Assembly (NCBI GenBank): GCA_905178155.1
Contig: CAJINV010000001.1
Coordinates: 12,321,832 to 12,385,831 of the forward strand
Source of the DNA: Amoebophrya sp. A120
Lineage: Eukaryota > Sar > Dinophyceae > Syndiniales > Amoebophryaceae
DNA: 64,000 nucleotides
Direction of reading: 5' to 3'
Shown: piece by piece, positions 21,239-31,872 of the stretch
Layout of the letters: every line of letters begins with the position of its first letter
Position numbering within the stretch: the first letter of the stretch is position 1
Position numbers and translations under genes: made by a program
The notes under the pieces: model-generated
What the model was told of the DNA's origin: nothing
Database searches by the model: none
What the model saw: the letters and a program-made list of their open reading frames with translations, nothing else

Positions 21239-24200
21239 ATGTGTGTTCGCACTACTTCCCCCCTGAGGTCGAGAAACAAAGCGAACCGGTGGAAGGGTTG
21301 GCGCTTCTCGGGTCCGCGCAAAGCAGCGAAGAAGCTTTGCTGGCCGCTGCTCCTAGTTTCATTGACAGAAACGATCGGCCGTGCGCCGGGCCGCGACGAT
21401 GGGGGCGCATCAGCACGCGAAAGCGAAACCGCGGCAGCATACAAACAGAAAGACCCAGTACAAGAACCAAGACCGACGAAAGCGCAAGAAAACAACTACC
21501 ACGAGAGCCGGACGACCACCGTTCCGCTCCGTATTTGGGGCGAGGACACACCTTTACCGGACCCGGTAGACGAACTGAATCCGGATCAGAGGACCACTTA
21601 CCACGAGCTGCTCTGCCAGCAGCCGGCGGTGGGCCACTTTGCGCTCCGCGAGAGTCTCCGCCGCCTGATGCTCTTCGAGCTGCGCAACGTGGGAGAAAAC
21701 CCCGCCTTTCAGTTTGAGCTAATCTACCGCCACCTGCAGAAACTTCTCGGGTCTGTCGAGCGGACGGCGAGCACGCCGGAGGCGTACTTCAACCCCGGGA
21801 TTCGCCGGGCGTACCGCGAGCAGTCCATTTTCCCCGGCCGGAGTTACCACGCGGCGAGTCTGCAGGTCGGCAAGTGCCTGATCGCCGAGGCGGTCGTGAA
21901 TTTTGTGCAACTTCTCACTCTGGACGTGGAGCTCGCGTACCTCCCAACCGTCAGGCAAACGCGGCTACACTTCTCGCAGCACGCGCAATGGCTCTGGAAC
22001 ACGTTCTTGATCACGTTTGACCGCGTGGTGTTCAACACCGTCCTGACCCCGCGACGACTTGTAGACGACCGGGGAATCTTGGCGAAGAGTCGGGAGCCGC
22101 CAAGGCTCCAGGCAGGAACACAGATCAAAGAAGAAAAACGAACCGGGTTCGAAACCCGGGTCCTTGCTGGCATCGAAAGCGCTGGTGGCAGCGGACGCCG
22201 CTGGGTTATTCACGAGATACGGAAGCGGATTTTTGCAGGAAAGAAAACCACAACCGAAAAAAATCATGATCTTGATCCTGTTGAAGATATGAACGGTGAC
22301 GCCTCGGGCAAAAAATCGCCAAAGAACTACAATGATGCTCACGAAGTCGACGTCGGCAAAGTGGTCTTCCTCAATGAAGACGCCAACGCTGGGATGAATA
22401 ATGCAACCCTGGCAAAACAGCAGTTCCTGGAGTCGGCTTTCGCCACCTCCGAGGCCGACGCCCTTGATACGCTGATCGCCTTCCCAGCTGATATTGAGCC
22501 CTCCACTTTCAACATGGCACTCCATGCCCAGCGGTACACGTACTTAACGGACAGTCTGCTGCGGTCCACGTGGCCGATCTTTGGTTTGCTCGCGAAACTG
22601 CCGACCTGGGAGTCGCTCGCGAACAAGGTACTCTTCGAGGCCTTGCAGTGGAAGCGCCACCAAGCCGGCTTCACGACCACCGGGAGCGCGCACCTGCCGA
22701 GCGTTCCCGTGACCATGGACTCGCCGGTCGCAGTCGTGGATCTGCTCACGCACCACCCAGCGCTCCAGAACCTCCTGACATGGCTGTTCTTGTTGGAAAA
22801 GTATCCGGCCCTACGCGTGTTGGATGTCGATAGTGGTGGGACGTCTCTTGAGGACCAGGAACACGAAGGTCCTGCTCCTGCTGCTGCAACTAGAACTACC
22901 GGGCAGCACAATAAGACTCGTCTGCAATACGCGAAAGCTCACCTTCCGGACATGTTTCTGCACATTTTGCAGACAACGTTCCAGCAGTTGCTCTACTATT
23001 ACAACCTGCGGACCGTCGGCATCGGCGAGACGCTCCAGGTGTTTCGCAAGTTGCGCGGCCAGCCCTACCCCCACGGGCGCATGCGAGAGCACTTTTTCTC
23101 CTCAGAAAAAGCGCACTGGTACCGGCTGTTCCGCGCCATTGACGGTGACGTGCGCCTGTCGGACCCGGTGTTCCGCTTCTTCACCATGCTTTGCCCGCCG
23201 GTGCACGACACGCTTGCCATGCCGGAGCAAAACGTGAACATTGACGCGGCGACTGGGAATCCGAGTACAACAACTGCGGGTAGAAGTACAACAGCTGATG
23301 ACAAACAAAGCGCAGGGGCGACCGAGCGAACGCACGTCGAGCACCAGCACTCTGTCTACCACCTCGAGTCGGTCGTTGACATGGCAAAATATGAGGCGCG
23401 CGCTCGGGAAAAAATCGCTGCGGAGATGCTCCGCTTCGGGCCGATTGAAGTGGACGACGTCATTAGCAGGCCCGGAAACTTTTCCCGCCGAGAAGAACGC
23501 TTGCAGGGTTGCTTGGTACAACCTCCGCGGGAAAATGGCAAAATGTCCCTCCAGACTTTCGTGACCTGCCCTGCGAATCGGCGAGTCACCGACGAGATCT
23601 TCTCTGACCCAGCGCTGCAACGCGTCATTTGGATGTTCCTCTTCGTGGTGCTGCACGAGATCCAGTCGCTGTACTTTGGAAAGAGCGTCTGTGAGATGGA
23701 GGACGTGGTGGAACGAAGCCCAAGCGAGAGCAGTGGCTCAAGTGAAACCACAGTACTAGAGAACTCACCGCCTTCCGCCACTGAACACAGAGCAAACTCT
23801 GACCAGCACCCGCTTCTTCAACATAAGAGCCACGACCGCATTGGGATGGTGCTGAGCCGGTCGGCGCCCCACCCCTACTACGTTTGCATCAGTCACGACA
23901 ACGTGGAAGCCAATCAGGAGGCAGGGGGATTCTTCAAATTTGGGTATTATATGGGCTCGCGACATTTCGATGGTATTTTCAAGCAGCAGGAGCAGTCGCT
24001 AGGGTACGGAATAAAACTGCCGTCGCCGCACCTGGCAGGAGGAGCAGATCAGTACAACAGCACAGCATCACTCGAACTCGATGACACCTCCCACGAGCGA
24101 CGAGAGACGATGAATGGCGGCGTGTCCCCTTCATCTTGCAACTACGTCGTTGACGTTGGCGCCAACCTTGGCATGTACACAGTTCCCCTTGCGTTGCGGG

Positions 24201-26500
24201 AGAAAAATTTGAAAATAATTGCTGTAGAGCCCACAAAAAGCGCCGCCTGGGATTTATCCAAGACGGTTTTGGTGAATGGACTGCAAGACCGCGTCCGAGT
24301 GATCCGAAAGGCGGTTACAGACACGAGCGACACCGCAGAACTCGTGTTCCGCGACCAGGGCGGCGCGCACACGGGAAACATCCTGCTCTCACCCGAGGAA
24401 CTGGCAAGGCCCGAAACGACGTGGGAGGGTGAAATGATCTTGGCAGGAGAGCATGCAGTGGTCACAGCTGGAACAAGTACAAGTGAAGATAAAACGCGTG
24501 AAGCAGGCGAGACCTCCTCCGAGGCTCCTCTTGGAGATGCTGCAGGTCCTGATCATAATTTAAATGCCACCTACTACACCGTCCCGACGACCACGTTGGA
24601 TCAGTTGCTGAAAGATTACGTGTTGCCTGACCCGGACTACCGGGGTATCTGCCTGTTGAAAATCGACGCGGAGTGCCAGGACTTGGCGGTCCTGCAATCC
24701 GGTGTCGCTTCGCTTCAGGCGAAGCAACCAGGAGTTGCATCTGCCGACCAAAGAACGAGACCGGTCATCTTGATCGAGCTCGCAAACGCGTATTGCACCC
24801 GGAAACTCCGGCGAAACCGCGCGGAAGCAACGTCTTCCTCCCTCGACGCGAGCGGCGGAAGTAAGTTGCTCCGAGTTTTGCAAGAAAACCTTGGATACCG
24901 ATCCGTGCAGAGCTGGAACGATTTTGTAGATCTCGACCACATCGAGTATCAGGAGCACTACCCTGATTTGCTAGTGCTGCTGCGCGACCTGGGCATCGGA
25001 ATCTTCTCGGAATATTACTACGCGGATGTCATGTGGGCTGCCGCGGTCGAAACTAGAAGTACTACAGTTTTGCCATCGACCAACGCTAGCACAACAGATC
25101 CCTTGCTGCCGGGGACCTCCGCTTACAGAGATGCTCTGCTCCCTCGCGTCCTCGTCGAATACGCGAGCGATTCCGCGAGCTTCCAAGAGGAGCTGGGCGC
25201 CGTATTGGTCAAGACCGTATTCGCAAGCAACTACGTGACCGAGAAATTTTTTGCGGAACCGGTACAGTATGACATCGAAAACCAGACAATGACTATCCGG
25301 GCGCCGCCGACGGTGAAATTTTTGTTGGAAAAGTATGGGAATCCACTGGAAGAAGTGGTCTATTCAGAGAGATCATCTAGTAGCGCACCTGGCCCGGCAC
25401 CTACGACAAAGGCTCTTTTGTCGCAGCTCAATCGTTTGGCCACACGACTATTGGAGCTTGCGCTTGGCGGGCACGCTCGTCCTTCCTCCACGAGTTTTTC
25501 TGAGGATTTTCCCTCGTCCGAAATCCGCGTCTCCGTCATTGCTCCAGCCGTTCTCCAAGGCGTCGGGAAATTATTGCTCCGTGTGATAAAGACTTCGTTG
25601 TCAGATGACATTGAAGAAATTGATGTCGAAACAGGACGAGACAATGACGTGGAAGCCGCAGTCGAATCCCCTGCTGAGCAAGGTTTTTCTTCACAAGGCG
25701 GAGCACCTCCAAGCTTCAACTTTCACATACTCGCTGCGTGGATCGCAGAGCTGTTGCACAGAATATTCATTTCACGCCGCTGCGGCTGCTCCTTCCGATA
25801 CACCGCGAACGAAGCCCAGTGCTCTGATGAGGTTGATACGCTACTGCGAACCAATTTTGATGTTGAGGTCGACGATGGTGGCAACAAGCAGAATCATTCC
25901 GATTCGTTTCACAACGGCGTCAGAAGAGTTTTCGAATTTTACATCGGCGCGGTCCTGCTGAAATTCGAAAGGAGCCTGTTGTCCTCGGATGCTTCTATAA
26001 TTGATGCACTGGACAACGACAATTCCTTATCTGCCTCCTCTGGTGCTATGATCAACGAGCCAAAAAGAATTGCGGCATCATCGTCCACGATGAACCAATT
26101 TTCTTTCTTCCAGTCGCTCGTGAAATTCTCTGCAGATCCGAAGATCCTTGCTAAGACACTTGCAGACCAGACCACAGCGCACGACAGGGCATTCCTCCTG
26201 TGTGCGACCGTCTGCAACCTCTACGTGAATCTCGCGGGTGGCGCAGGTTGTCGCGCATTTGATGTTGAGTACGTTCATCTGCCCCCAGAGAACGAGGAAA
26301 ATCGGGAGGAGCAGCATCCACTTGCTTTCTCGTGCCGACTTTTGAATGATTCGCGTACGTTTCAAGGGCACGAAAACGAGCCAAATTTTCTGCCGTCTAG
26401 GAAGGTAACGTTGCGACGAGGTACGAACTTCGACGCGGCAACTGTGGGCATCAAATCCCGTGCGGGAGAAATCGAAGTGGATCTAGTCGCGTGGCCGTGA
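21239..26500 (+). CDS. Very large protein with FkbM-family methyltransferase domain
   Basis: One uninterrupted exon of 1753 codons from ATG 21239. The N-terminus (KKLCWPLLLVSLTETIG, about residues 34-50, after a basic start) could be a signal peptide or anchor. Residues about 967-1190 form a SAM-dependent methyltransferase of the FkbM type: NYVVDVGANLGMYTVPLA is the SAM-binding strand-loop, IIAVEPTKSAA the acidic second strand, TTLDQLL the characteristic spacer motif, and ICLLKIDAECQDLAVLQSG the D-E-like fourth strand typical of this family. The flanking 960 and 560 residues are not recognised. They are mostly folded-looking, with Ser-rich inserts. FkbM enzymes methylate hydroxyls on small molecules or glycans. 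The substrate here is unknown. The length is far beyond the usual family size of about 250 residues. Confidence 0.85.
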   Translation: MCVRTTSPLRSRNKANRWKGWRFSGPRKAAKKLCWPLLLVSLTETIGRAPGRDDGGASARESETAAAYKQKDPVQEPRPTKAQENNYHESRTTTVPLRIWGEDTPLPDPVDELNPDQRTTYHELLCQQPAVGHFALRESLRRLMLFELRNVGENPAFQFELIYRHLQKLLGSVERTASTPEAYFNPGIRRAYREQSIFPGRSYHAASLQVGKCLIAEAVVNFVQLLTLDVELAYLPTVRQTRLHFSQHAQWLWNTFLITFDRVVFNTVLTPRRLVDDRGILAKSREPPRLQAGTQIKEEKRTGFETRVLAGIESAGGSGRRWVIHEIRKRIFAGKKTTTEKNHDLDPVEDMNGDASGKKSPKNYNDAHEVDVGKVVFLNEDANAGMNNATLAKQQFLESAFATSEADALDTLIAFPADIEPSTFNMALHAQRYTYLTDSLLRSTWPIFGLLAKLPTWESLANKVLFEALQWKRHQAGFTTTGSAHLPSVPVTMDSPVAVVDLLTHHPALQNLLTWLFLLEKYPALRVLDVDSGGTSLEDQEHEGPAPAAATRTTGQHNKTRLQYAKAHLPDMFLHILQTTFQQLLYYYNLRTVGIGETLQVFRKLRGQPYPHGRMREHFFSSEKAHWYRLFRAIDGDVRLSDPVFRFFTMLCPPVHDTLAMPEQNVNIDAATGNPSTTTAGRSTTADDKQSAGATERTHVEHQHSVYHLESVVDMAKYEARAREKIAAEMLRFGPIEVDDVISRPGNFSRREERLQGCLVQPPRENGKMSLQTFVTCPANRRVTDEIFSDPALQRVIWMFLFVVLHEIQSLYFGKSVCEMEDVVERSPSESSGSSETTVLENSPPSATEHRANSDQHPLLQHKSHDRIGMVLSRSAPHPYYVCISHDNVEANQEAGGFFKFGYYMGSRHFDGIFKQQEQSLGYGIKLPSPHLAGGADQYNSTASLELDDTSHERRETMNGGVSPSSCNYVVDVGANLGMYTVPLALREKNLKIIAVEPTKSAAWDLSKTVLVNGLQDRVRVIRKAVTDTSDTAELVFRDQGGAHTGNILLSPEELARPETTWEGEMILAGEHAVVTAGTSTSEDKTREAGETSSEAPLGDAAGPDHNLNATYYTVPTTTLDQLLKDYVLPDPDYRGICLLKIDAECQDLAVLQSGVASLQAKQPGVASADQRTRPVILIELANAYCTRKLRRNRAEATSSSLDASGGSKLLRVLQENLGYRSVQSWNDFVDLDHIEYQEHYPDLLVLLRDLGIGIFSEYYYADVMWAAAVETRSTTVLPSTNASTTDPLLPGTSAYRDALLPRVLVEYASDSASFQEELGAVLVKTVFASNYVTEKFFAEPVQYDIENQTMTIRAPPTVKFLLEKYGNPLEEVVYSERSSSSAPGPAPTTKALLSQLNRLATRLLELALGGHARPSSTSFSEDFPSSEIRVSVIAPAVLQGVGKLLLRVIKTSLSDDIEEIDVETGRDNDVEAAVESPAEQGFSSQGGAPPSFNFHILAAWIAELLHRIFISRRCGCSFRYTANEAQCSDEVDTLLRTNFDVEVDDGGNKQNHSDSFHNGVRRVFEFYIGAVLLKFERSLLSSDASIIDALDNDNSLSASSGAMINEPKRIAASSSTMNQFSFFQSLVKFSADPKILAKTLADQTTAHDRAFLLCATVCNLYVNLAGGAGCRAFDVEYVHLPPENEENREEQHPLAFSCRLLNDSRTFQGHENEPNFLPSRKVTLRRGTNFDAATVGIKSRAGEIEVDLVAWP

Positions 26501-27296
26501 ACGTGATCATTGAAGATCGACAGATTTTATGATTTTTACACGCGACGACCACGAGACCCCTGACAAATTGTAGTAGAACAGGAACAGACAGCCTCGCATG
26601 ATGAGCGCACAAAAGCATCGCCCTGATCGTCCTCCAGGTCGAGGAACGCCTTTTACCGGCGAGCGAAGTACAGAAGCACGTCACTAGTGTTCACAGAGTC
26701 GTTACTTGTGGAATTTTTCGAAAAATTTGCAATTGTTTTTCAAGCTAAGTACTTATCACCCTCAGCTGTGACTATGTACAAGTATCGATCTTATCGCTCT
26801 CGCCAACGATGAAAAGTATCGATCATAAGCTGAAGAGCAACGCGGGCGTTTTGCTGCAACGTCAACGTCGTACGTTTTGCGCCGGCTCGATCGAAGGTTA
26901 CTTACGCGAAAATAAAATTGCAGCTACGCGACGGATCTAACATTCTTGACTGAAGCAGTAACCAAGGCTTTCGTTAGAACTTGAAAAGAGATTGATGGAA
27001 AAAGAAAAATTGATGCCTTTGCTGTTCAACTTCTTCTTCTTCATCGTCTTCCTCGCGGCTAGAGAGAAATAACGGAGAAAAAATCACAAACTGAGAGAAC
27101 TCAAGACCAAAATCATGAGCAAAAACAAAGTGCGACGTTTTGTTTGATAGATTTCAGTGCAAGATCAGCAGCATGTGACAAAGAGGCAGGTGCTTGGTTT
27201 TAATCTAAAATGTAGAGACACGGGCACCACAATCACATTCGATTCAGCAGAAACTACTACACGTAGGCAAAAAACAGCAACAACCAAGCAACCGAA
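26501..27296. other. Intergenic, no gene seen
   Basis: A/T-rich with repeated short words such as AAGTATCGATC (about 26781 and 26814), but no coding frame or structured element that I can support. Confidence 0.5.
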
Positions 27297-27824
27297 ATGG
27301 TAAATTTCTCTTCGATAGAAGCTGGCGTGTTGCACGAGTGGGACCAGGGGGAGCAGCTTATGCTCCGCGACGAAATTGAGCATATGGAGGGCAGGGCGGT
27401 TACTTCGTGGGCCGACTTGCGCAAAAACTACGTGACCTTCATGATTGCGAAGGCCCTCGAGGATCTCGATCGTCCGATCTGTCCGTTTCCTGAAGTCGCC
27501 ACCGTGTGGCGTGCGCACTTGCTGAACACCTGCGAGTATCGCAAGTTTGAGACTTTAGTTTTGCGCAAGTCGGGCAGTACTAGATCACACCTGGACCACA
27601 GCACGCGTGTGATTCATGCCGCTGCTCAGCGAGCGCGTCGGCAAAACTTTCTCGATATGGTGGACGCATCAAATACTGGTCGTCAAAGTACTGAGCCACA
27701 GTCAGCTACTCTGGCGATACAAAACCAACGAAATCGGTCCCGATCGCCGCTAGCGCGTCGCGAAGGAACGGGCACCGTCATGGCCGAAGACGACGAGTCC
27801 GCGCAACCAGCTGGTACCGACTGA
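27297..27824 (+). CDS. Small protein of unknown function with a WRAH motif
   Basis: Single exon of 175 residues from ATG 27297. The first 90 residues look folded. Segment PFPEVATVWRAHLLNTCEYR resembles the W-H-x-H-x-L-D-T-x-Y motif of glycine-rich-domain (DUF1399) proteins, but with Arg replacing the first His, so the link is weak. The C-terminal third is disordered and basic, with an RS-like patch (NRSRSPLARR). I infer a protein-binding role at most. Confidence 0.65.
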   Translation: MVNFSSIEAGVLHEWDQGEQLMLRDEIEHMEGRAVTSWADLRKNYVTFMIAKALEDLDRPICPFPEVATVWRAHLLNTCEYRKFETLVLRKSGSTRSHLDHSTRVIHAAAQRARRQNFLDMVDASNTGRQSTEPQSATLAIQNQRNRSRSPLARREGTGTVMAEDDESAQPAGTD

Positions 27825-28045
27825 GATCATAAAGTTAAAGACGAAATAGTATACACATTGTTCATGTTTCAGGTGCGCCATGGGGAGAAGATCAGAAATA
27901 TATCCAATGAAGAAAAACCTCAAATCGCATCAGAGCACGACAAAATAAATCTTGGACAGGCACGACAGACGACGTCCCTCGTGGCGACTTAGATTCTCGC
28001 AGTAGACCACGACCAGAAACTCCTTTAACACACTTCAACATTTTT

Positions 28046-28411
28046 TTGACTGCTGAAAATTTTTCTTACCCTGGTGGCAGACGAACGTGTGTGATTCAAG
28101 TGCACAACTGGTGGACGGTTTCTGACGTCAAGCACAAGCTGATGCTCCTAAAATCGGAATCCTTGCCGCCATCATTACACCAGTTTGGATTGCGGAAGGG
28201 CTACAACAGAGTACTCGACGAAGATCGACCTCTCGGAAAGCGAGAGCGAAACGACGAGCTGCAGGCACGAGATGCATCTTCGAGAACCCTTGCGGAATGC
28301 GGCATTGAAGAAATGGACACACTCTACGTGTTTATCAGATTTTCCAGACTACCCCCCAGAAGCACAAGGTCTTCAACCCTCGAATCGGTCTGTAAGCCGG
28401 CTTCAAAATAG
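28046..28411 (+). CDS. Ubiquitin-like fold protein, 5' end unresolved
   Basis: The open frame has no ATG at its start. A likely splice acceptor GGTGGCAG ends at 28080, so the true 5' exon lies upstream in 27825-28040 and was not placed. The translated part reads CVIQVHNWWTVSDVKHKL, then an HQFGL strand, NRVLDEDRPLG, RTLAECGIEEMDTLYVFIR. That is the order of a ubiquitin-like beta-grasp: strand, helix with VSDVK, L-x-D-x-x-x-L turn, then the final strand. There is no C-terminal GG, so it is a domain, not a modifier. TAG/TGA context gives a stop at 28409-28411. Confidence 0.55.
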   Translation: MTAENFSYPGGRRTCVIQVHNWWTVSDVKHKLMLLKSESLPPSLHQFGLRKGYNRVLDEDRPLGKRERNDELQARDASSRTLAECGIEEMDTLYVFIRFSRLPPRSTRSSTLESVCKPASK

Positions 28412-28998
28412 AAAGAAGCATACTTTTTGTGACAATCTGCATTGATGATTGCCAACTGCAGTCCCTGCAGGATTGCCTTTTTGTCTGTCTCACGCTTTGT
28501 GCGAATAAACTCATCGCATTCCTCGCAGCTCATTTTCATTTAGCACCGTCCTGATTTTTGCCTGCTGCTGTTGAGAAGACGAAATTATCGTTCGTGATGC
28601 TTGCAGCTCACTTCGAACTTGGGGACCATCGTTCTAAGAAAGGGGCCGTGTCAACGTCATCAAATGATACCGAGGGAGTGTCGTTCCCCAGTCAACATCG
28701 TGGTCGTCGATTCTCTTCTCCAATTCGTTCATCGTTCGTGCCTGATGAAGGCCCTAATTCTGTAAATACAGAAAAAATAAGCTGTTGATACGTTTTTTTA
28801 GTCGTCATCTTTGGTAGCTACGTAGGTCTTTCTTGTGGCGTAGGAGATTAACGCGAAAAGTCTGTTTGGCGGCCGGCGGCGAAGCCAGTGCCAGTCGTGC
28901 CTTGCCTGCGGAGACTAAAAATTTCTACTGCTTATTCACAGAAAATCATTCAACAGACTTCTGTATCTTAGTTTTTAACCAACTGTTGCCAAGAAGCC
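28412..28998. other. Intergenic or unresolved exon region
   Basis: One frame of 76 codons (28558-28788) is open but has no ATG context or domain, and I do not call it. The 5' UTR of the CAP gene lies at the right end. Confidence 0.4.
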
Positions 28999-30164
28999 AT
29001 GGAAGTGCTAAAGAAGCCTCTGCACATCGACCGGGTGATGTCCGGGATTTTCGCGAAGAAACTCCGCGACGAGATGTCGATGAGCACCCCGCCCCGGGAC
29101 CCGCTGGAGGAGGCCGGCGCTGCGGGCCACGGGAAAAAGCGGCGCAGCCAGGTGCGTGCGTATCGGGACAAGTCCGCTTTTGAACTGCTCGAGGAAGACG
29201 CGATGGACGCCTACGAGAGATTGCGCAAGGATCCCGAATACTTTGTCCACTTGCTCGAGCAGGACCTCCCCCTCTACGACGAGAAGAACGTGCTGCGCAA
29301 CAACGAAAAACGCCGGTCCGTCATCACCTCAGAGGGCAAAAAGGCGGTTGAAGAAGCGATCCGGGCCTTGCAAGACTGGGCGTTAGAGACCCGCACGTCG
29401 GGGAAGAAGCCAAGGCGAGTGTTCTACGACGAAAACTTGAGCAAGGCGGCGCGACAACACGCGGCCGACATCGGTCGGCGAGGGACCCAGGGGCATCGCA
29501 GTGTCAGAAGACCGGAGGACGGGCGGCGGTAAAAACAAGTTTTCTGCGAATTTTTTTTTGACTCCATGACGTTTGATTTGAATATCTAAAAGTTTCCCAT
29601 TCATTGTGCATGACCGTTCTTCTTCTTCATGTGCGAGAAATAAAGGCAATGTTCCATTTTAAACTCAGAACTTCCGCCTCCGAGCGCATCGACCAGTACG
29701 ACGCCTGGATCGGCGCCTTCGCCGAGTGCATCAGTTACGCCGAGAGTACGGGGGAGGCGATCATCAAACAGCTTCTCATCGACGACGGGGTGCCGTCGCG
29801 AGGGAACCGCAAATTGTTGCTGAGTCGCCACGACTACGGACTGGTGGGCTTCGGCTGCGCCGTGCACTACCAGTACCGTTTTTGCTGCGTGCTGTGCTTT
29901 GCGGACGAGCTGGAACAGCGGAAGCGAAAAGAACAGCTTGCCATCGACCGCGCGCTGGAAAGAACCGCGGCGGAGGCCTCCAAGGTGGAATTTGCGGCGG
30001 AGCGCGAGCGGCAGAAGAAGGCGGCCTTTGGCGTGGGCACGAAGATCTCCCAAGTGGAGAAGCACAGTACCGAACAAGCGTACCTACCGGCGGTCATCTC
30101 CGACGCTTTTGTCACGCACAACGTGCTGGACTCCAAAACCAGGCTGGCCAGGTTGAAACAGTAG
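28999..30164 (+). CDS. CAP/SCP-domain (PR-1-like) protein, two exons
   Basis: Exons 28999-29528 and 29669-30164, with a GT-AG intron 29529-29668 in phase 2. Joined length is 341 residues. Exon 1 ends with LSKAARQHAADIG and GHRSV, the first half of a CAP (SCP/TAPS) domain. Exon 2 begins with SERIDQYDAWIG and continues AECISYAESTGEAIIKQLL, DDGVPSRGNRKLLLS and GFGCAVHYQYRFCCVLCF, the rest of the domain. The conserved His near GHR and the acidic helix residues are present. Most CAP proteins are secreted, but no signal peptide is visible. The N-terminal 130 residues are charged and helical, and the C-terminal 100 residues form a coiled coil (ERERQKKAAFG), so this one may be intracellular. Confidence 0.85.
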
Positions 30165-30808
30165 AGGAAGGAACGGTTGTCTATGTTGACAGACTTGAAG
30201 TTCCGATCTTCGGCGGAGCCAGCACTCCCACTCCGCTCGGACGCTTCGACTTTGTTGACACCAGAAGTTGAAAGTGTAGCGTGTTTTTTGTTGAGTTGAC
30301 ATGATCCTTTTGACAAACAATGATATGACTCGTATTTTTGTAGTAGCATCTTCTTTCAAAGAAACGTCGCAGTCAGACGAGACCGTGCCGATAGCGATGT
30401 GCAAAGGTCGCACTGTACAATAGATTAGTTGAAGTTGATTGAGACGACACAATGACACTGTACACCAGATTCAGGTTTAAAATTGACCTTCTGTTAATCA
30501 AAGCCCTCTTGCGGGTGGCGTGAAAATCCTACGACCTCACGTTGTCATCTCACCGTTGTTCTCGTACTTGGAGTTGCACTACACTGCTACAGGCTGGACG
30601 AGTAGACGCTCGTAGAAAGACCTTTGCACGATGTTAGGCATGGCGCATAAAATATCTTGAGGTCCATGGCGCTAGATAATCTCTGTTAAGAATGGGTTCG
30701 AACGCAAAGCAGCAAGGTGGTCGCTCGGCCGGGAATAGAAACGCCACAGCGTGACTGAAGACATTATCGCGGGAGCTACAACTGCAGCAACACGCTCCGA
30801 AAAGAATA
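30165..30808. other. Intergenic, no gene seen
   Basis: No coding frame with recognisable features. It ends directly before the AP-2 sigma start codon. Confidence 0.5.
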
Positions 30809-31437
30809 ATGATCAAGTTCATTTTTCTCCAGAACCGGCAGGGAAAGACCCGGCTCAGCAAGTGGTACGAGAGCGGCCTGAACCTGGCAGAGAAAATGAA
30901 GATGGAACAGGAGGTGCACCGCATCGTGGCGGGAAGGGACGCGAAGTTTACCAATTTCGTCGAGTACCGGCACTACAAAATCATCTACCGACGATACGCC
31001 GGACTGTTTTTCACGCTTGGCGTCGACATGCACGACAACGAACTGGGAATGCTGGAACTCATACACCTTTTCGTAAATGCTTACTGTGCTTCCATCACTT
31101 TTTTACCTCTCTTGAGTTTGCTTTTCTCGCACTGGAAGTAGAGTCTGGGAACAAATAATTGACGTCGCCGCTCCTCTCAGTGGCTGGGCGAACCCTAGAA
31201 AAAAAATACGTGCAGTGGCAATGACTGACCGTATTACCTACCCGAATACAAATCAAAACTTCGTACTAGGTCGAAATTCTGGACGGATACTTTGGAAACG
31301 TGTGCGAGCTGGATTTGGTATTCCACTTCGACAAGGTGTACTTGATTCTCGACGAGCTGTTGCTGGCCGGCGAAATCAGCGAAACTTCATCAACACTAAT
31401 ATTGCAAAAGCTGAAGCAAAGCGAGAAACTCGAATAG
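30809..31437 (+). CDS. AP2S1: AP-2 complex subunit sigma (clathrin adaptor small chain), two exons
   Basis: Exons 30809-31072 and 31270-31437, with a GT-AG intron 31073-31269 in phase 0. Joined length is 143 residues, nearly identical to the family's 142. The product begins [20 protein letters not shown] and contains [30 protein letters not shown], then in exon 2 [35 protein letters not shown] and a Leu-rich end. These are the signature blocks of the longin-fold sigma subunit. [20 protein letters not shown] favours AP-2 over AP-1 or AP-3. The protein binds dileucine sorting signals in the plasma-membrane clathrin adaptor. The intron is conventional and no introner is present. Confidence 0.95.
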
Positions 31438-31872
31438 CAGAAGTGTGTTGCATTCGCTAGTACACAAGCTGCAGCTCGACTCCTTGTGTCGTCCGTTTTG
31501 ATGGTTCGTAGCTGCGTGGTGTGCGTACGAGAATGCACATAAATTCAAATTTTTCATGTTCGCCACTCTCTGTCGAGCACAATTTCGAGAACGTTAAAGC
31601 TCTACTTTTCGTCAGCACGCACATTTTCCGATGAGAGCAAGAGAGTTCGAAGAGAAATTTTCAGAGCATAGCTGGAGAGCAGTCTGTATCTATTGTCGTA
31701 AGGAATCGACTCGGAGTCGGATCCATGTTTGTGGTTTCTCCCATTTATCATCGATGTCAAGCCAAACACCGGAAGCAATCGTGCATCTCCCTTCTGTGCT
31801 GGCAAACTTCAGTAGGAAGCTTCTTCTGCGGTTGAACACACAAAAGGCCGCCGGGAAAGAGGCAGAAGAAAG
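31438..31872. other. Intergenic, no gene seen
   Basis: Short frames only. No domain or RNA element is recognised. Confidence 0.5.

Noticed and set aside
20905-21717. 270-codon frame overlapping the start of the FkbM gene
   Set aside because: It overlaps the FkbM gene out of frame and has the composition of a shadow frame, while the longer frame carries the recognisable domain.
22138-22162. Inverted repeat AACCGGGTTCGAAACCCGGGT inside the FkbM gene
   Set aside because: It lies in an intact coding frame and is short; no other sign of an element.
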